The notes under the pieces were generated by a model, which saw nothing but the letters and a program-made list of their open reading frames with translations, was not told the origin of the DNA and ran no database searches. A program made the translations under genes and the position numbers. From the NCBI RefSeq assembly GCF_000340215.1, contig NW_006921536.1, positions 872,446 to 936,445 on the forward strand: a stretch of 64,000 bases of DNA. The letters run 5' to 3'. Origin of the DNA: Pseudocercospora fijiensis CIRAD86. Lineage: Eukaryota; Ascomycota; Dothideomycetes; Mycosphaerellales; Mycosphaerellaceae. Positions 47,913 to 59,331 of the stretch are shown one piece after another. The number at the start of each line of letters is the position of its first letter. Within the stretch, counting starts at the first letter, position 1.

Positions 47913-50431
47913 TTACTGTGAAGACCATCGGTACGTTATGGCGCAGGTTGTTGCTGTTGAAGTCGAGGGAGTTGAAGCCGAAGTTACGGTAGAGGATTTC
48001 GAAGTGGTTGATGTAATTGACGAAGTAGATCTGGTAGCAGATTTGGCGCTGGAAAATTTTGATGTTGATGAGGTCGAGCTTGACGACGTCCTGCTCGAAG
48101 CGTAGCGGCTAGCAGAGCCGACATAGGCATTCCAGTTCGTGAGGCCGTTCGTGCAAGTCGTCGAAATGTCCTTGCCGGTTTGCGAAATCATCGTGATTCC
48201 ATTCCGGACGATCTTGATCGAGACCGTACCAGTTCTGCCATTGAAAGGAACACTTCCATGGTAGACGCCACTTCCACCGAATGGCTTTGTGCTCCAAGTC
48301 GCAGTTGTGTTAGAGCCACCACCAATCGTCACGACTGCGTCTGCAGCGGAAGATAGGTACGCATCGAAGAAAATCCTGTCTTGAACGATATCGGATAGTG
48401 AGTGAGTCTGCTGATTGTGGCCGGCATTATTTCCAGATGTTGCACCCGTACCGCAAGCCGTCTTCGGAGACAGCCGGTACCAGAACGAAAGAATCTCGTT
48501 CTTCATTCGAGGAGAAGTGCCTTTGTAACTGTCGATCCAGTAAGGTAAAAGTGCACGCCAACCATCATGAGGCATGCCTTTAGCATAGTTGTAAGACGCG
48601 CCGCCATAAGAAAACGCACCGAACTCTTTGGATCGTAGAGGCCCGATGTAGTGCGACTCTGGCCTGTATCGAAGTAATTAGTCTCGTCGATATGACTTGG
48701 ATATGGTGTACACTCACCAGTCATTCCAAGAGATAATCTGAACGAACTCAGGCTGAACGCGCATCACCTCGTTCCATCTGTCAAACCACAAATCGTCACC
48801 GCGCCAGAGCCAGTTCTTGCCAAAGTTCGGCACATTTGTGTAAAACCAAGGAGAAACTGGCATCATGTATGGCTTGCCGTTTAGAGCGCTCACATAGTTC
48901 TTGTCGTCATTTGTGTTCATGTTGTTCGGTCCATTTGGCCAAGCTTCCCACGAGAAGAGACCATCTGCAACGCTACCGCCAGCAGTCGCGGCACTCGAAG
49001 CACCTGTCGATGACCAGTTGGGAATAAAGAAACATCCTGTCCGGCTCTTGATATTGGTCCAATCTCCTGCTTGCTGTGCGCCTTCGAATGTTGTTACAAG
49101 CGGCTTTCCCTTGTACTGCATGTACGCGGCATTAGAGCTGTACTGCTGAATGTAGCTGATGACCTGGGTTTGTGGCCATGCTCCAGCTCCGGCATAGTCG
49201 AAGCTGTGGCCATGATTCCTGTCAGTGACACGGGCTTGGAAGAATTCGTCGCTGGCACCATAGTGGTTGATTCTTGAATTGCATATTCAAGTGAATATTT
49301 ATATTCAGAATATTCATAATTGATTCTAGCATTCTTGAATATTCATGAATATGAATATTTAGGCGGTTATACTACGGCGCACTTATATCCTATGTAAGTA
49401 TGCAAATTCCAGCTCTTTCTTTAGACAATACAATATCTTTAATAGGACGGAAACGCGTAGAAGTAATCGAGGTAGGTAAACAGCTAACTATAGCATTCTA
49501 GTATGTACTAATAGTTTAGATGTCGGACTCGGAGCCTAACTCGGAGCAAGAGTTATAGACAATCGACTAGTCTACGTAGGCGTTCTTAGTATTATAGAGC
49601 TATTATCTCAACCTCCTACTTAAGGATATAGTAGCTACTTATCTAACTCTTAGCGAGACCGACTATTGTATTACCCCTGCTTAGCTCTATTTCTAATAAG
49701 CCGGCATCCTATCATTTATTAACGAAGTAGCGTAGAATAACTTTAAGTAGTATATCGGAGATGCGGAAAAGGAGGGTCTATAGCTACTATTCCGCAGGGT
49801 TACGAGGAAGACGACAAAGAGCCTCGTATATACGCCGGAGTACTACTAAAATTGAATGACTATTATCTAATCCACTATTTAATCTACTGCTAGAATCCAA
49901 CTAACTATTCAAACCAGTGAAATATTCATTCTTTTTGCCCTTTTACATGCTGATTCTGATTATTCACTTGAATATTCTGAATTGAATATTCACTGATTTG
50001 ATTTGAGGGTGTAGAATCGATTATTCAGGAATCAACCACTATGGCTGGCACTAATTACCTGAAAAGCAGCTTGAACCCCATTTTATTTGCAGCCGTAAAG
50101 GCATTTTCAATTTGCTGGATCTGTACATTGCGTGTTCAGCTATTTTCACAGCCATATTTTTTATTGGCAGGACATCGTACCGTCGCGCTGTCCGGGTTGT
50201 TCGCAACATTGAGGGCGAAGCCATCGATATGTGCATCTTGAGCAGCCCTGCGCTTTGGGTGAGCTCGAAGTCTTCCAAGTTCAATACGGGATCGGCTCAC
50301 TGTATATCAGAAGTCCACTCCGTCGAAGTATAGTAACGACAATTTGACATCATGAAATGAGCAACAACAGCTTTCGCATCGACGTATGCGGCGCCAAGGA
50401 GCACAGACGCCATGATAGTCAGCCAATCCAT
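47913..50431 (-). CDS. GH71 alpha-1,3-glucanase (mutanase), secreted
   Basis: Hydrolyses alpha-1,3-glucan, a fungal cell-wall polymer. Minus-strand exons are 50431-50301, 50247-50181, 50120-50059, 49203-48718 and 48663-47913, giving 498 aa in one frame. Introns 1, 2 and 4 are 53, 60 and 54 nt. Intron 3 (49204-50058) is 855 nt because it contains a transposon; without the element and one target copy it would be 62 nt. The N-terminus (MDWLTIMASVLLGAAYVDA) is a signal peptide. Family landmarks are KAVVAHFMMSN, DAHIDGFALNVANNPD, the MGFKLLFSFDYAG block rebuilt across intron 3, KPLVTTFEG and WNDWPESHYIGP rebuilt across intron 4. The last about 65 residues are a Ser/Thr-rich tail with no visible carbohydrate-binding domain. 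All junctions preserve phase, so the gene may still be functional if the long intron is spliced. Confidence 0.9.
49259..50043. mobile_element. Non-autonomous hAT-type element inside GH71 intron 3
   Basis: 785 bp with terminal inverted repeats CATAGTGGTTGATTC, extending imperfectly to about 21 bp, and an 8-bp target duplication GCTGGCAC at 49251-49258 and 50044-50051. An 8-bp duplication is typical of hAT transposons. Subterminal regions are dense in GAATATT and related palindromes. The interior is stop-rich with RIP-like composition and shows no transposase. The terminal CATAG and the subterminal palindromes resemble the larger hAT element at 51424-56171, which could have mobilised it. Confidence 0.9.
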
Positions 50432-51415
50432 GGTTGCGATGTCACGGCAGAAGAAAAGTTGATACAGAGCTGCCGCCGTCTGATGATATGGAAGAACCAA
50501 GCGTCATGCTCAACAGGTTCGTGAGACGCAGGAGTTTCTGGCAGTGCAGCCGTTTCAAGGCGTTCTGTATAGGCTGATGATAGAATAGCCGCCATCCAGA
50601 ACAAAGTCGATCCGCGAGGCGCCTCGATTTCGGCGGGAAACAACATCCCACGACGACTCATCTGCTTGCGTCTGTCTGCATCTCTGCCTTTGTTGTCGCG
50701 CTCTACGATGCCATGAGTAGCAATTCTTTCAGAAACGGCCGGTTCCGCGATCTGCTTCCGACACGGCGGTCAAACGTGGCGGTCTTGGCGGCATCTGGAA
50801 GGGTTATAGCAGTCCATATGGGGAAGTTACCAAGTAAAGGTGTCAGCCTGGTTAGGAGAGGCGCTGTGTTGAGGTGCAAAAGGGAGTTTAGTGGTGACAC
50901 AGAATCTAGACACTCTTAACACGTAGGAAAGGCCTTAGCGTCCGGAAGAGGTTAGTGCACAGATGGTCCTGTATGTCTGTTCTACTTTCCACTTCTCGTC
51001 CTTCTATAGTTTTGCATTTTCGAAAGCCTAGACGGCATCGCTAAGAAGTCGAAGGCGAGATGCCGCTTACAAAGACTTGCCTTAGGATCGAGTCCTTTGC
51101 ATTACGGAGGAAAGCCCCCTTGACTGCATCTGGGTGTGAGGAGGAGATGCCTGGGATGTCGAAGAGCGTATGCATAGCGGCATTCTGAAGTTGCGGGCAT
51201 GTGATAGCATCACTGGGGATTCAAAGGCGTACGACATGAAGCTAATTGCGTATGCGATTGTAGGAGTGTATGAAGACATGGATCGTTGTTTTCAGTAAGA
51301 TTTGGCATGCGTCTGTTGCAGACCCAGTAGAGAAAGCGCCGCACTATCTCTTCGTCAGCTCTAGGAAGGGCCGAAGTACGATGTCGAGGCCTCTTAGAAT
51401 TGGGTTTCGAGAGCA
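50432..51415. other. Intergenic, GH71 promoter side
   Basis: About 1 kb between the GH71 start codon and the large hAT element, normal composition, presumably with the GH71 promoter at the left. Only short chance frames. Confidence 0.5.
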
Positions 51416-51423
51416 CTAGGGAA

Positions 51424-54400
51424 CATAGATATTGAATACTGAATATTCAAGATTCACCGCTCGTATTCATATTCACTATTGAATGTTAGTGAATATTCAT
51501 ATTTAATTCATATTCAATATAGGCTTAGCGCGACAGCGAGGTTAATAGTAACGATTAGGGTTAAGAAGGAGGGTGTTCTTAGCAGTGCAGTCTTATAGAA
51601 TACTAGCTAATTATATAACTCGTCGTTGTCTTTAGCTTCTACGCCTAATTGTAGCATATCTAATAGCAAGTCCGCTACGCCTATACGTTACTATTGCTTG
51701 CTACACTCGCTTATACGGATATTATTGCTAGTAAGCAAGGCACGGTCCTATAAAGCCGTCCTTCTACTACTACTAAAGGTGCGCTCGGACTCTACGGACA
51801 TAGCGAATGCGGACAATAAGTCGATAGCTAGTTGCGAGAGCGTTAGATAGGCTGTCCGCTATATAGGAAGGCACTACTATTTAAGTAGACTTATATAGAT
51901 TAGCTGCTTTATCCGCTTGTCGGTACTAACCTATAGCAGCTTAATAGGCGTAGCGGCAATAAAGGACTCGAAGGGGTTAATATTAGTTATAAGGACGTCG
52001 TTCTCGAGCTATTGTTACTACGCTATTATATCCGTTAAATAACCTGTAGCTTCTATAACGGTAGTAGAAGTAGACTTAGTAGAAGAAGCAGGTCTATAGC
52101 GTGCTTCGTATTTAGTCTATAAGGCTCTTGCTCTTACTAGGCTATTAATAAGCTATTAGTCCTTCTTCTTGCTGCTAGACTAACGCTTACGAAGCTATGC
52201 CTTACGGCGAGTTAGATATAGTAGTATTGCAGTAACGTAGATGCCGCTCTCGTTAATTAGACGATAGTACTTATTAAACAGGCGCTAAGAGACATAGATA
52301 GCCTTTATTATAGGCTCTCGTTTAGCATGCTGCTACTTAGTACGCTCGAAGTGAGTAAGTAGCTATTCTATAGTCTCTTAGAAGCGGTCGAAGGTAACGT
52401 CGTAACCTTGTAGCCGCTAAGTCGCTTCTTTAAATAGTGTAAGGAATAACCGTGTCTCTTTAAGGACAATCTAGTCGCTCTCGGTAAGCTAGTATTTACT
52501 TAGTTATAGTATACTAATAAACAAGGCGTTAAGAATAGGCCTTATCTAAATAGCCTCCTTAATTATTAGTAACTAGCTATTCTAGCGAGTCTTACCTAGT
52601 AGCTTCGGACAGGTAGAAGGCAGCTTCGGCTATGCTTTAGCTAACTCCTTAAAGGCGTTATAGAAGTCGTTCTCTCGCTATAGGACCTTTGTTACGAAAA
52701 CTTTTTTACCGATCGCGACGATCCTATCGATAGGATCGCTTAGGATCCTTAGGATCCTTAGGATCCTTAGGATCGCACGTTAAAGATCTTGTCTAACAGG
52801 ATCGCCGCGATCTAGAAATTCCGACTACTCGCGATCCTATCCGATAGGATCCTCGCGATCGCGAATTTCGGGACGGCCCGTCCCGAAATTCGAGGGCAAG
52901 GAACGCAAAGGACGCGGGGCAAGTTAGAGCCCGACTGCTACTACTCCGTATACTACTACTACGAGGAGGTATTTCGGGGTATTACGTACTAATATAGGTC
53001 AAATTTAGCGGTTTCGTAGGTTTTTTTTATAAATAAATTTTTTTCGTTGAGGTTTCGTTAAATGCAGCCGATATTTCGTTAAGGTTTCTTTTAAAAGCCG
53101 ACGCTTAATAAGCAGAACTTTGAAAAAAAGTACACTCGAAACACTCGAGATTCTTTTCTAGATTCTAGGATAATTACTAGGTATTAAGACTTCAAAATTT
53201 ATAATACTCTTATTAGTAGGTAGAACTTTAAGTTCTATTTTTTAAATTTCTAAAAATAGTAAAGTATAACTTAGAAAAGCCAAAATACTATATTGCTTAT
53301 TTCTGTTCCCTAGCTTTAGTTTCGTAGAAAAACTATAAATTTTATATTTTTTTAAAATAATATACTAAAAATAGAGTACCTTTTTACTATATTACTAAGC
53401 TATAAACCTACTAGAAAAAAAGATAAATTAGAAGCAAAATGTCTAGAAAAGCGATTTTCTTTCCTTTATATCTTTTTATCTAGAAGGTTTACGGCTTAGT
53501 AATATATAACAAAAATGTTCTATTTTGAGTGTAGTATTAGGCAAAAGTCTAACTTTTATAAGTTACCTATTTATCGTTCTAGGATAGCTTAGGATCGCTC
53601 GGGATCGCTTAGGATCGCTCGGGATCGCTCGCGATCGCTAGGATCGCTCGCGATCGCTAGGATCGATAGGATCGTCGCGATCGGAAAAGAAGTTTTCGTG
53701 ACGTTCGTTAGTCGGTAGAGACGTTGTAGTAGAGTTTACTTAGCAAAGCACTCCGTATCGAGATCTAACTACCTAGATATAGAGACCTTGTTACTATCGC
53801 TCTCTAGTTGCTTATTAAATAGCACTTGCCGCGCTTGAAGTGCCCTTTAGTCCGCTAACTCGGCCGCTTTAGTTAACTAAGCAAACATAAAGGCCTGTGT
53901 TATAAGGTTAATAATATAGCCGAAGCAACGTAGGCGGCGGCTCTGCTTTGTCTAGTATATAAAGCCCTTCTAGTATATATAGCGCTTAATCGTATCGCAG
54001 AGGGTGTTGTTGTTAGAGGCGTTATTAGCAGTTATCTAGCTAACCTTATAAGTAATTAAGAAGGTCTCGAAGGACGAGATTAATAGCTAAGCTATAAACT
54101 CGCTAGTATAAGAGCCTCGTTCTAGAGGCGGCAAATCGATAAGGACTTAAGTTAGTTTACTATACTTGTTAACATACTAATAATTGATAGCTTAGAAGTG
54201 CTTATAGCTATACTAAGCCTTCTAAGTATTAGTACTAAGGTATAGACAACTAAGGGCGTTAAGAAGCGCTATTTTAACCCTCTCTCGCTAGTTCTCGAAG
54301 TTGTACTATACTCGTACTATTATTGAAGTGTAAGACTTTAAAAGAGCCTTGTCTGCGTATAGATTGATTGCTAATATTATCTCTTTAAAGGCCTTAGAAA

Positions 54401-56171
54401 CAAGGCTAGAATAAGCGACACTATATACTATAGCATAGCGAGCTATTACCTACCTAAATTTATCGATATTGGCTTCCGCTATATTCCTTAGAATTGTAGC
54501 CGCACGCCTTGCCTCGTTGCCCTCGCTTACTGCCTACATTTTGTCGATATTAATACGGCCTTGCAATAGTATTATATCTCTTTCCGGGTATACGATAATG
54601 CTGTATGTCTTAAGAAGGTAGTCTGCGGCGTTGCTAGACACTAATTTCTATGCCTTTAGGCTATCTACCGGACAGTGCTTATAGTAGAAGTACTTGTGTC
54701 TATAGCTATTCCGAGTAGGCTCCCTATCCTACGGATCTCGAGCGTATAACTACAATAGTGGATCCGTCTTATTCTTCGTATAGTAAAGCTTCTTCTACTA
54801 AGTAAGCGTCGGTAGTATAGGCTTCGGTGCTAGTATTAGTATTAGAAGAAAGGCTAAGGAAGAAGATGTCGATTGCTAGGTTTAGGGCTCGTCTAGTATC
54901 GGATTTAGGACTAGTTCGTCTATACTATCTATACGCCTGCGTTTCCGTAGCTTCTAGCTTTCCCGTTCGTAATCTTAGGTATTTAGGAAATTTTCGAGCG
55001 CTCGTTAGGTCGGTTAGCGATTTTCTCGGGTCTTTATTGTAAGGAAGAAGGTAGTTAGGTTCTAATTAGAACAGATAGATTTAGAAATTTGACTTTAGAG
55101 GCTAAGTGCGGCCCGTTTCGGTTAGGCTATCCGAAGCTAAGAATGTAGGTTAGCGAGTCCAATTAAGGCCTAGTATAGACCCTATAACGCAAACTCGAGC
55201 TCTCGGAGGCAGGTACGGAAAGCTAAATACTAATCTTCGACTGATTATTATACACTTAATTAACAATAATAACAACCTTACTACCGCCCTTAGTACCCTC
55301 GCTATCGATTAGACGGTATAGCACCTTGTCGATACGAGCCTTAAAATATACCTGCCGCAGCGGGCACTACGATTTTAGTCCGAGAAAGCACTCTTCCGAG
55401 TATATATACCTCCTTCCGAATTTAAGGTAACGACGAGTACCTAGTACTATCCGCCTGCCCTTCCGTTCTATGCCTTTATATACCTTTTAAAGGCTATTAG
55501 CGATACGCTCTTAGTAGTTAGCAGCCCTTTTAACGATCTCCGCCGCGTAGATAAGGCTCTTTATTGTCTTCCTCGTAATCCTTCGAAAGGGCAACTATAA
55601 GCCCTCCCTTTCCGCCTCCCTAATATACTGCTCGAAGTCCGCCTATTCTACGTACTCGATAAACGAAATATCGTCCGAATTAGCCTAATAATCATTTACC
55701 TAATTAGTATTAATAAGAGGTAGATAGACCGAGCGGATATTCTTTAGCTGTTCTTGTTCTTATTAAAGCCTTTAGTCCTATAGAGCGAGGAAGGCTTGTA
55801 TCTCGAATAGAAAGCGGTAGAATAAACAAGGTAGTAACAACACTATAACCTCGTCTTTAGAGGCCGCTAGCGACTTAGCAACCTAGTAGAATTAGCGACC
55901 TTCGTATGCCTAGGTTCTATCTATATACCTCGAAGCGGTCTATCCTCCGAGCCTATAGAAAGAGCTTGGTTTTTAGTAAGAAACGAGCAACAAACAACCC
56001 CATTTCGCATAATTAAAGAGATCTACGTACGCCGTAGTACAACCGTTAAACCCGTCAAATTGCCGACTAAATACACTGAATATTCGAATATTTAGTGACC
56101 TCGTATTCATATTCATATTCAGTATTGAATATAAATATGAATTGAATCTGATTCAATATTCAACATCTATG
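51424..56171 (-). mobile_element. hAT transposon with degraded transposase
   Basis: 4,748 bp with terminal inverted repeats starting CATAGAT(A/G)TTGAATA and an 8-bp target duplication CTAGGGAA at 51416-51423 and 56172-56179. The transposase lies on the minus strand and is broken by RIP-type stops. From its N-terminal side there is a Cys/His-containing BED-finger-like stretch (about 54650-54700), an LSTNTW-type motif matching the conserved hAT LSxDxW region (about 54205-54250), and at the C-terminus the hAT dimerisation motif, including AMSVESERTFSS (about 51690-51840). A second, palindrome-rich element (52693-53700) interrupts the coding remnant. Subterminal DNA is rich in GAATATTC palindromes. 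Confidence 0.9.
52693..53700. mobile_element. 1-kb GATC-palindrome element nested in the hAT transposase
   Basis: Long imperfect inverted repeats of about 38 bp end this unit: left (T)ACGAAAACTTTTTTACC, then CGATCGCGACGATCCTATCGAT; the right end is the complement. Just inside each end are arrays of GATC-centred palindromes: TTAGGATCC tandem units at about 52739-52770, and GATCGCTAGGATCGCTCGC-type units at about 53590-53680. The centre is very AT-rich with no coding potential. It looks like a foldback or MITE-type element. The superfamily is unknown and no clear target duplication was seen. Confidence 0.75.
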
Positions 56172-56179
56172 CTAGGGAA

Positions 56180-56699
56180 GTATTCGACTGTCTTGCAGAG
56201 GAGTATTTGACGGACGGAGAACGTCTTCTTTAATCTTTAAGGCCTGATATAGACGAGCCGCTCGTCCTCGCGACCCTGATGCTGAATTAGCTGAGCTGCT
56301 AGAGTGGTTGCCGTTCTTCAGTCGCACGGGGTGAGTTCTGCGACCAAATCCATAGCGCCAATCGATCCTTCAAAAGGTCTCGCTACAATCAGCCTGTTTG
56401 TGCGTACAGTTGTAAGCGCAAGTGCTGTTCAATGAGGCTTCCACAGTCATATCGTGAAAGTAGAGGTGCTGATTGAAAGCCTGAGAGCTGTCGGCATCCG
56501 AATGCAGAGGCGGTCATGATGCGCTGCAAACGCGAGACTGCATGTGACACCCACGCACGGACCTTGAAGCCGCGCTAACAACGCCGACTCGCATTTATTT
56601 TCAAGACACGGTCTCTTCACTTTCTCCAGACTGTCTACTTGAGACAGCGACTCGACAACACAACATCGACATTGGCGCACAACCGGAGCAAGACACAAA
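56180..56699. other. Upstream region of the F-box-like gene
   Basis: Normal-composition DNA between the hAT target duplication and the next start codon; it presumably contains the promoter. Minus-strand frames here overlap the following gene and look like shadows. Confidence 0.5.
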
Positions 56700-57737
56700 A
56701 TGGCGAACGTCATAAGCCAAAGCGATCTGGATAATTTCCGCGCGTGGTATGAACGCCTCAAAGCGCACTTCCAAAACATTGGCTACGATGACATGGTGGA
56801 CGTCTTGGAAGAAATGTATGACATGGGTCATTGGGACTCCCGCTTGATTCATACCTACATCAAGCCCCTTACCGCCCCGTACAGTAAACTCGAGAGTGTT
56901 GAGACCACGGCCTACTTGCTCTCCGCAAGCAAACGCAGTAGGCTTCGGACGGGCGAGGTTAAGCTCACACCGGATATCAGCGACACAGCTATTCAGCAGA
57001 CCGTCGCCAAGGTCAAGAAGCTCGAGCGTGAAGTGCCGCAATTGTCCAGGTTTAAGACGCAAGGATCCTTACTGCTCCAGCTGCCAGGCGAATTGCGGAA
57101 CGACATCTATCGGCTCGCTTTGCATACGGAAGCAGGTGTCATCATTCGGCAAGACAAGAAAGGCTTTTCGCTACAGACTCCTGCTCTTTTGAGGGTATGC
57201 AAGCAGATGCGCGTCGAGGTCTCGTCATTCTTTTGGGCAGAGACCTCGGTATTCGTCCAGATATGTGGCGACGATTGGAAGTTATCGCTGGAATCGCTCG
57301 AGACGGTCGCTGCAGAACGAATGAGGGAGATCGCATCGATTCAGTGCGAATGGAAATTGGACGATTCCGAAGAGGCTGGCCTCAACACGCTACTCAACAC
57401 TCCCGGTCCTTTCCGTATACGTAATCTTACCGACTGTCGGATCAATTTCGCTATCCTTTACATCCATCAGGTGATTCGCAGTCGGAAGCTGATGCTTCAC
57501 ATGCTTAGGCGAGGCATGAGACTTGACTCGATCAGCGCGGTACAAGAAGCCCCTATCGAGAGTACCATCAAGTTCGACGAAGCTGGCAGCAGAGCGCTGC
57601 TGGCGAGGCATTGGAGAGTGACAGTTGACAGGGAGCGCCAGGTCTTCCTTGATGCCGTCAGAAATTATGATGCTTCGGAGGAGAAACGGAGCTCTACTCA
57701 AACAGAGCTTCCAGCAAGCGAGGATGGAAGCGAGTGA
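56700..57737 (+). CDS. F-box-like protein
   Basis: A 345-aa single-exon protein. Residues about 121-145 (GSLLLQLPGELRNDIYRLAL) match the abbreviated F-box-like motif LPxELRNxIY common in large Dothideomycete families. Such proteins are thought to be substrate adaptors of SCF ubiquitin ligases, but the substrate is unknown and Skp1 binding is not certain. The N-terminal 110 residues are helical and charged; the middle (VCKQMRVEVSSFFWAETSVFV) is the usual post-F-box segment found in these families. The C-terminus is polar. The start at 56700 follows an AAAATGG context. Confidence 0.75.
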   Translation: MANVISQSDLDNFRAWYERLKAHFQNIGYDDMVDVLEEMYDMGHWDSRLIHTYIKPLTAPYSKLESVETTAYLLSASKRSRLRTGEVKLTPDISDTAIQQTVAKVKKLEREVPQLSRFKTQGSLLLQLPGELRNDIYRLALHTEAGVIIRQDKKGFSLQTPALLRVCKQMRVEVSSFFWAETSVFVQICGDDWKLSLESLETVAAERMREIASIQCEWKLDDSEEAGLNTLLNTPGPFRIRNLTDCRINFAILYIHQVIRSRKLMLHMLRRGMRLDSISAVQEAPIESTIKFDEAGSRALLARHWRVTVDRERQVFLDAVRNYDASEEKRSSTQTELPASEDGSE

Positions 57738-58011
57738 AGCTCAGAAATTGGACGCGTTCGGAAAGAATATTTGAGGCGAAGAATCAGAGGCAAGGCGCTC
57801 CCATGATGTGAGTTGAGGCATGAATGATTGAGCGGCGAAGGTGACACTGAGGATTATCCGAGGTCCTGTGTATCGAGCTCTTCCGAATGGTACATCAAGG
57901 GGAAGCGTATATGGACAAGTTCAATTCTCATCCAGTCACCCCATAATGCTAAGCTCCTTTGTCGCCATTTCGATTCCTTCAAGCGTGTTGTATCATGGTA
58001 GAGAACATACT

Positions 58012-59331
58012 TCATTTGCTTGTCTCCCTGAGCTCTTCCACCTGCTTAAAGCCATACTCCTCGACTTCGGTCGCAGCTGCAGGAGGTCCAACCAATCTAA
58101 AGATGAGGTTGACGATTCCAGACATGTAAATGAAGTACTGAATTGCACGCATGATCCAAAGGCCTTGGGAAGTCTCAGGATGGATCAGGTAGAAGAGCTT
58201 ACCATCTAATGGCAACTTTTGTGCTCGATCCACGAAAGGGCGCATCTTGTTCTCGTACTGGCTGAAGGCGCTCTCCAGGTTATTCGGATATTGAAGCAAA
58301 GCACCTGCAAGGTTATATGCGCCATTGAGCGCCAAGGTGGTGCCCATACCAGATAGTGGACTTGCGCAATGTGCAGCATCAGCGATGAGTACGACCCGCC
58401 CTTTACTCCACTTCGGCATGTGAATCTGAGCAATCATGTCATAGTAGAAGTCGTCGGCGGCGTTCAGCTCGCGAAGTATTCGGGGCGTCTGCCATTTTGC
58501 ATTTTGAAAGTGCTCTGTGATGACAGCTTTCTGCTCTTGCACGCCTTTCCTCCTGCTGGATGCCACTTCATCAAACTTGGGGTTGTGTTCGCCATTCATG
58601 ATCATGAAGATAGTCGTCTTGTCCTTCGAGTGGCTCGGGCGAAGCATGACACTTTTACGCTCAGGAGCATGGTACCACCTTCGCCAAAGCGTATCTGTAG
58701 AATCGCTAGGCATGCTGAAGAATCCACCATACCAGCCCAGCTTCTTGACGCATCCGCGCTCCGCTCCGTCGCCCCATACGAGACGACGGGTTGTGCTCTG
58801 AAGACCGTCCGCCCCGACAACAAGATCGAAGCTTCGGTTTGCGCCTGACTTTGCGAGGTGAACGTGCACCTTCTCACCATCCTGGTCTATCGAGTCAAGA
58901 TAGTCTCCATATAGGAATTCGATGCCAGGACCACCACTTGCTATGACTTCATCGGAGATGGATTGACTCCGCTTCAGACAGATGTCCGCTAATCTGCCCC
59001 GTAGAATCTCAATGTCACTCGTGCCTGTCTGAACTTTGCCGGACTTGTCTGCTGCAAACCGCGACCAGACAGCACCATCGTCGTCTACAAACTCGACGCC
59101 TTCTTCGCCAGTAGTCGATGAGCGTACAGCAGCTTCCAGTCCAAGTTTCTGAATAATCGTCAACCCAGTGCCTCGTACATCAACATTTTGGCCTTGAGAA
59201 CGTGGTTGTGAAGAGCGTTCAAGGATCGTGATTGTAGGCTTGTCCTTGGCTGTAGTCGGAGACAAGAGGAGAAAGCTGGCCAAAACTGGACCTGCAATGC
59301 CTGAGCCAACAATGAGTATGGAAGATGGCAT
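58012..59331 (-). CDS. FAD-dependent monooxygenase
   Basis: A 439-aa single-exon class A flavoprotein monooxygenase, likely to hydroxylate or epoxidise a small aromatic or polyketide-type substrate using NAD(P)H. The FAD-binding GSGIAG is at 9-14 (a Gly-x-Gly-x-x-Gly variant). The DG motif region DLVVGADGLQSTTR is at 169-182. The second FAD motif GRVVLIADAAHCASPLSGMG is at 311-330, with Ala in place of the usual Gly before the Asp. The C-terminus is hydrophobic (about 390-420, IMRAIQYFIYMSGIVNLIFRL), suggesting membrane association. Other biosynthetic genes are absent nearby, so it does not look like part of a metabolite cluster. It converges on the F-box-like gene. Confidence 0.9.
   Translation of the reverse strand: MPSSILIVGSGIAGPVLASFLLLSPTTAKDKPTITILERSSQPRSQGQNVDVRGTGLTIIQKLGLEAAVRSSTTGEEGVEFVDDDGAVWSRFAADKSGKVQTGTSDIEILRGRLADICLKRSQSISDEVIASGGPGIEFLYGDYLDSIDQDGEKVHVHLAKSGANRSFDLVVGADGLQSTTRRLVWGDGAERGCVKKLGWYGGFFSMPSDSTDTLWRRWYHAPERKSVMLRPSHSKDKTTIFMIMNGEHNPKFDEVASSRRKGVQEQKAVITEHFQNAKWQTPRILRELNAADDFYYDMIAQIHMPKWSKGRVVLIADAAHCASPLSGMGTTLALNGAYNLAGALLQYPNNLESAFSQYENKMRPFVDRAQKLPLDGKLFYLIHPETSQGLWIMRAIQYFIYMSGIVNLIFRLVGPPAAATEVEEYGFKQVEELRETSK

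Noticed and set aside
54827..55042. 71-codon plus-strand frame in the large hAT element
   Set aside because: The transposase is on the minus strand; this frame has no match.
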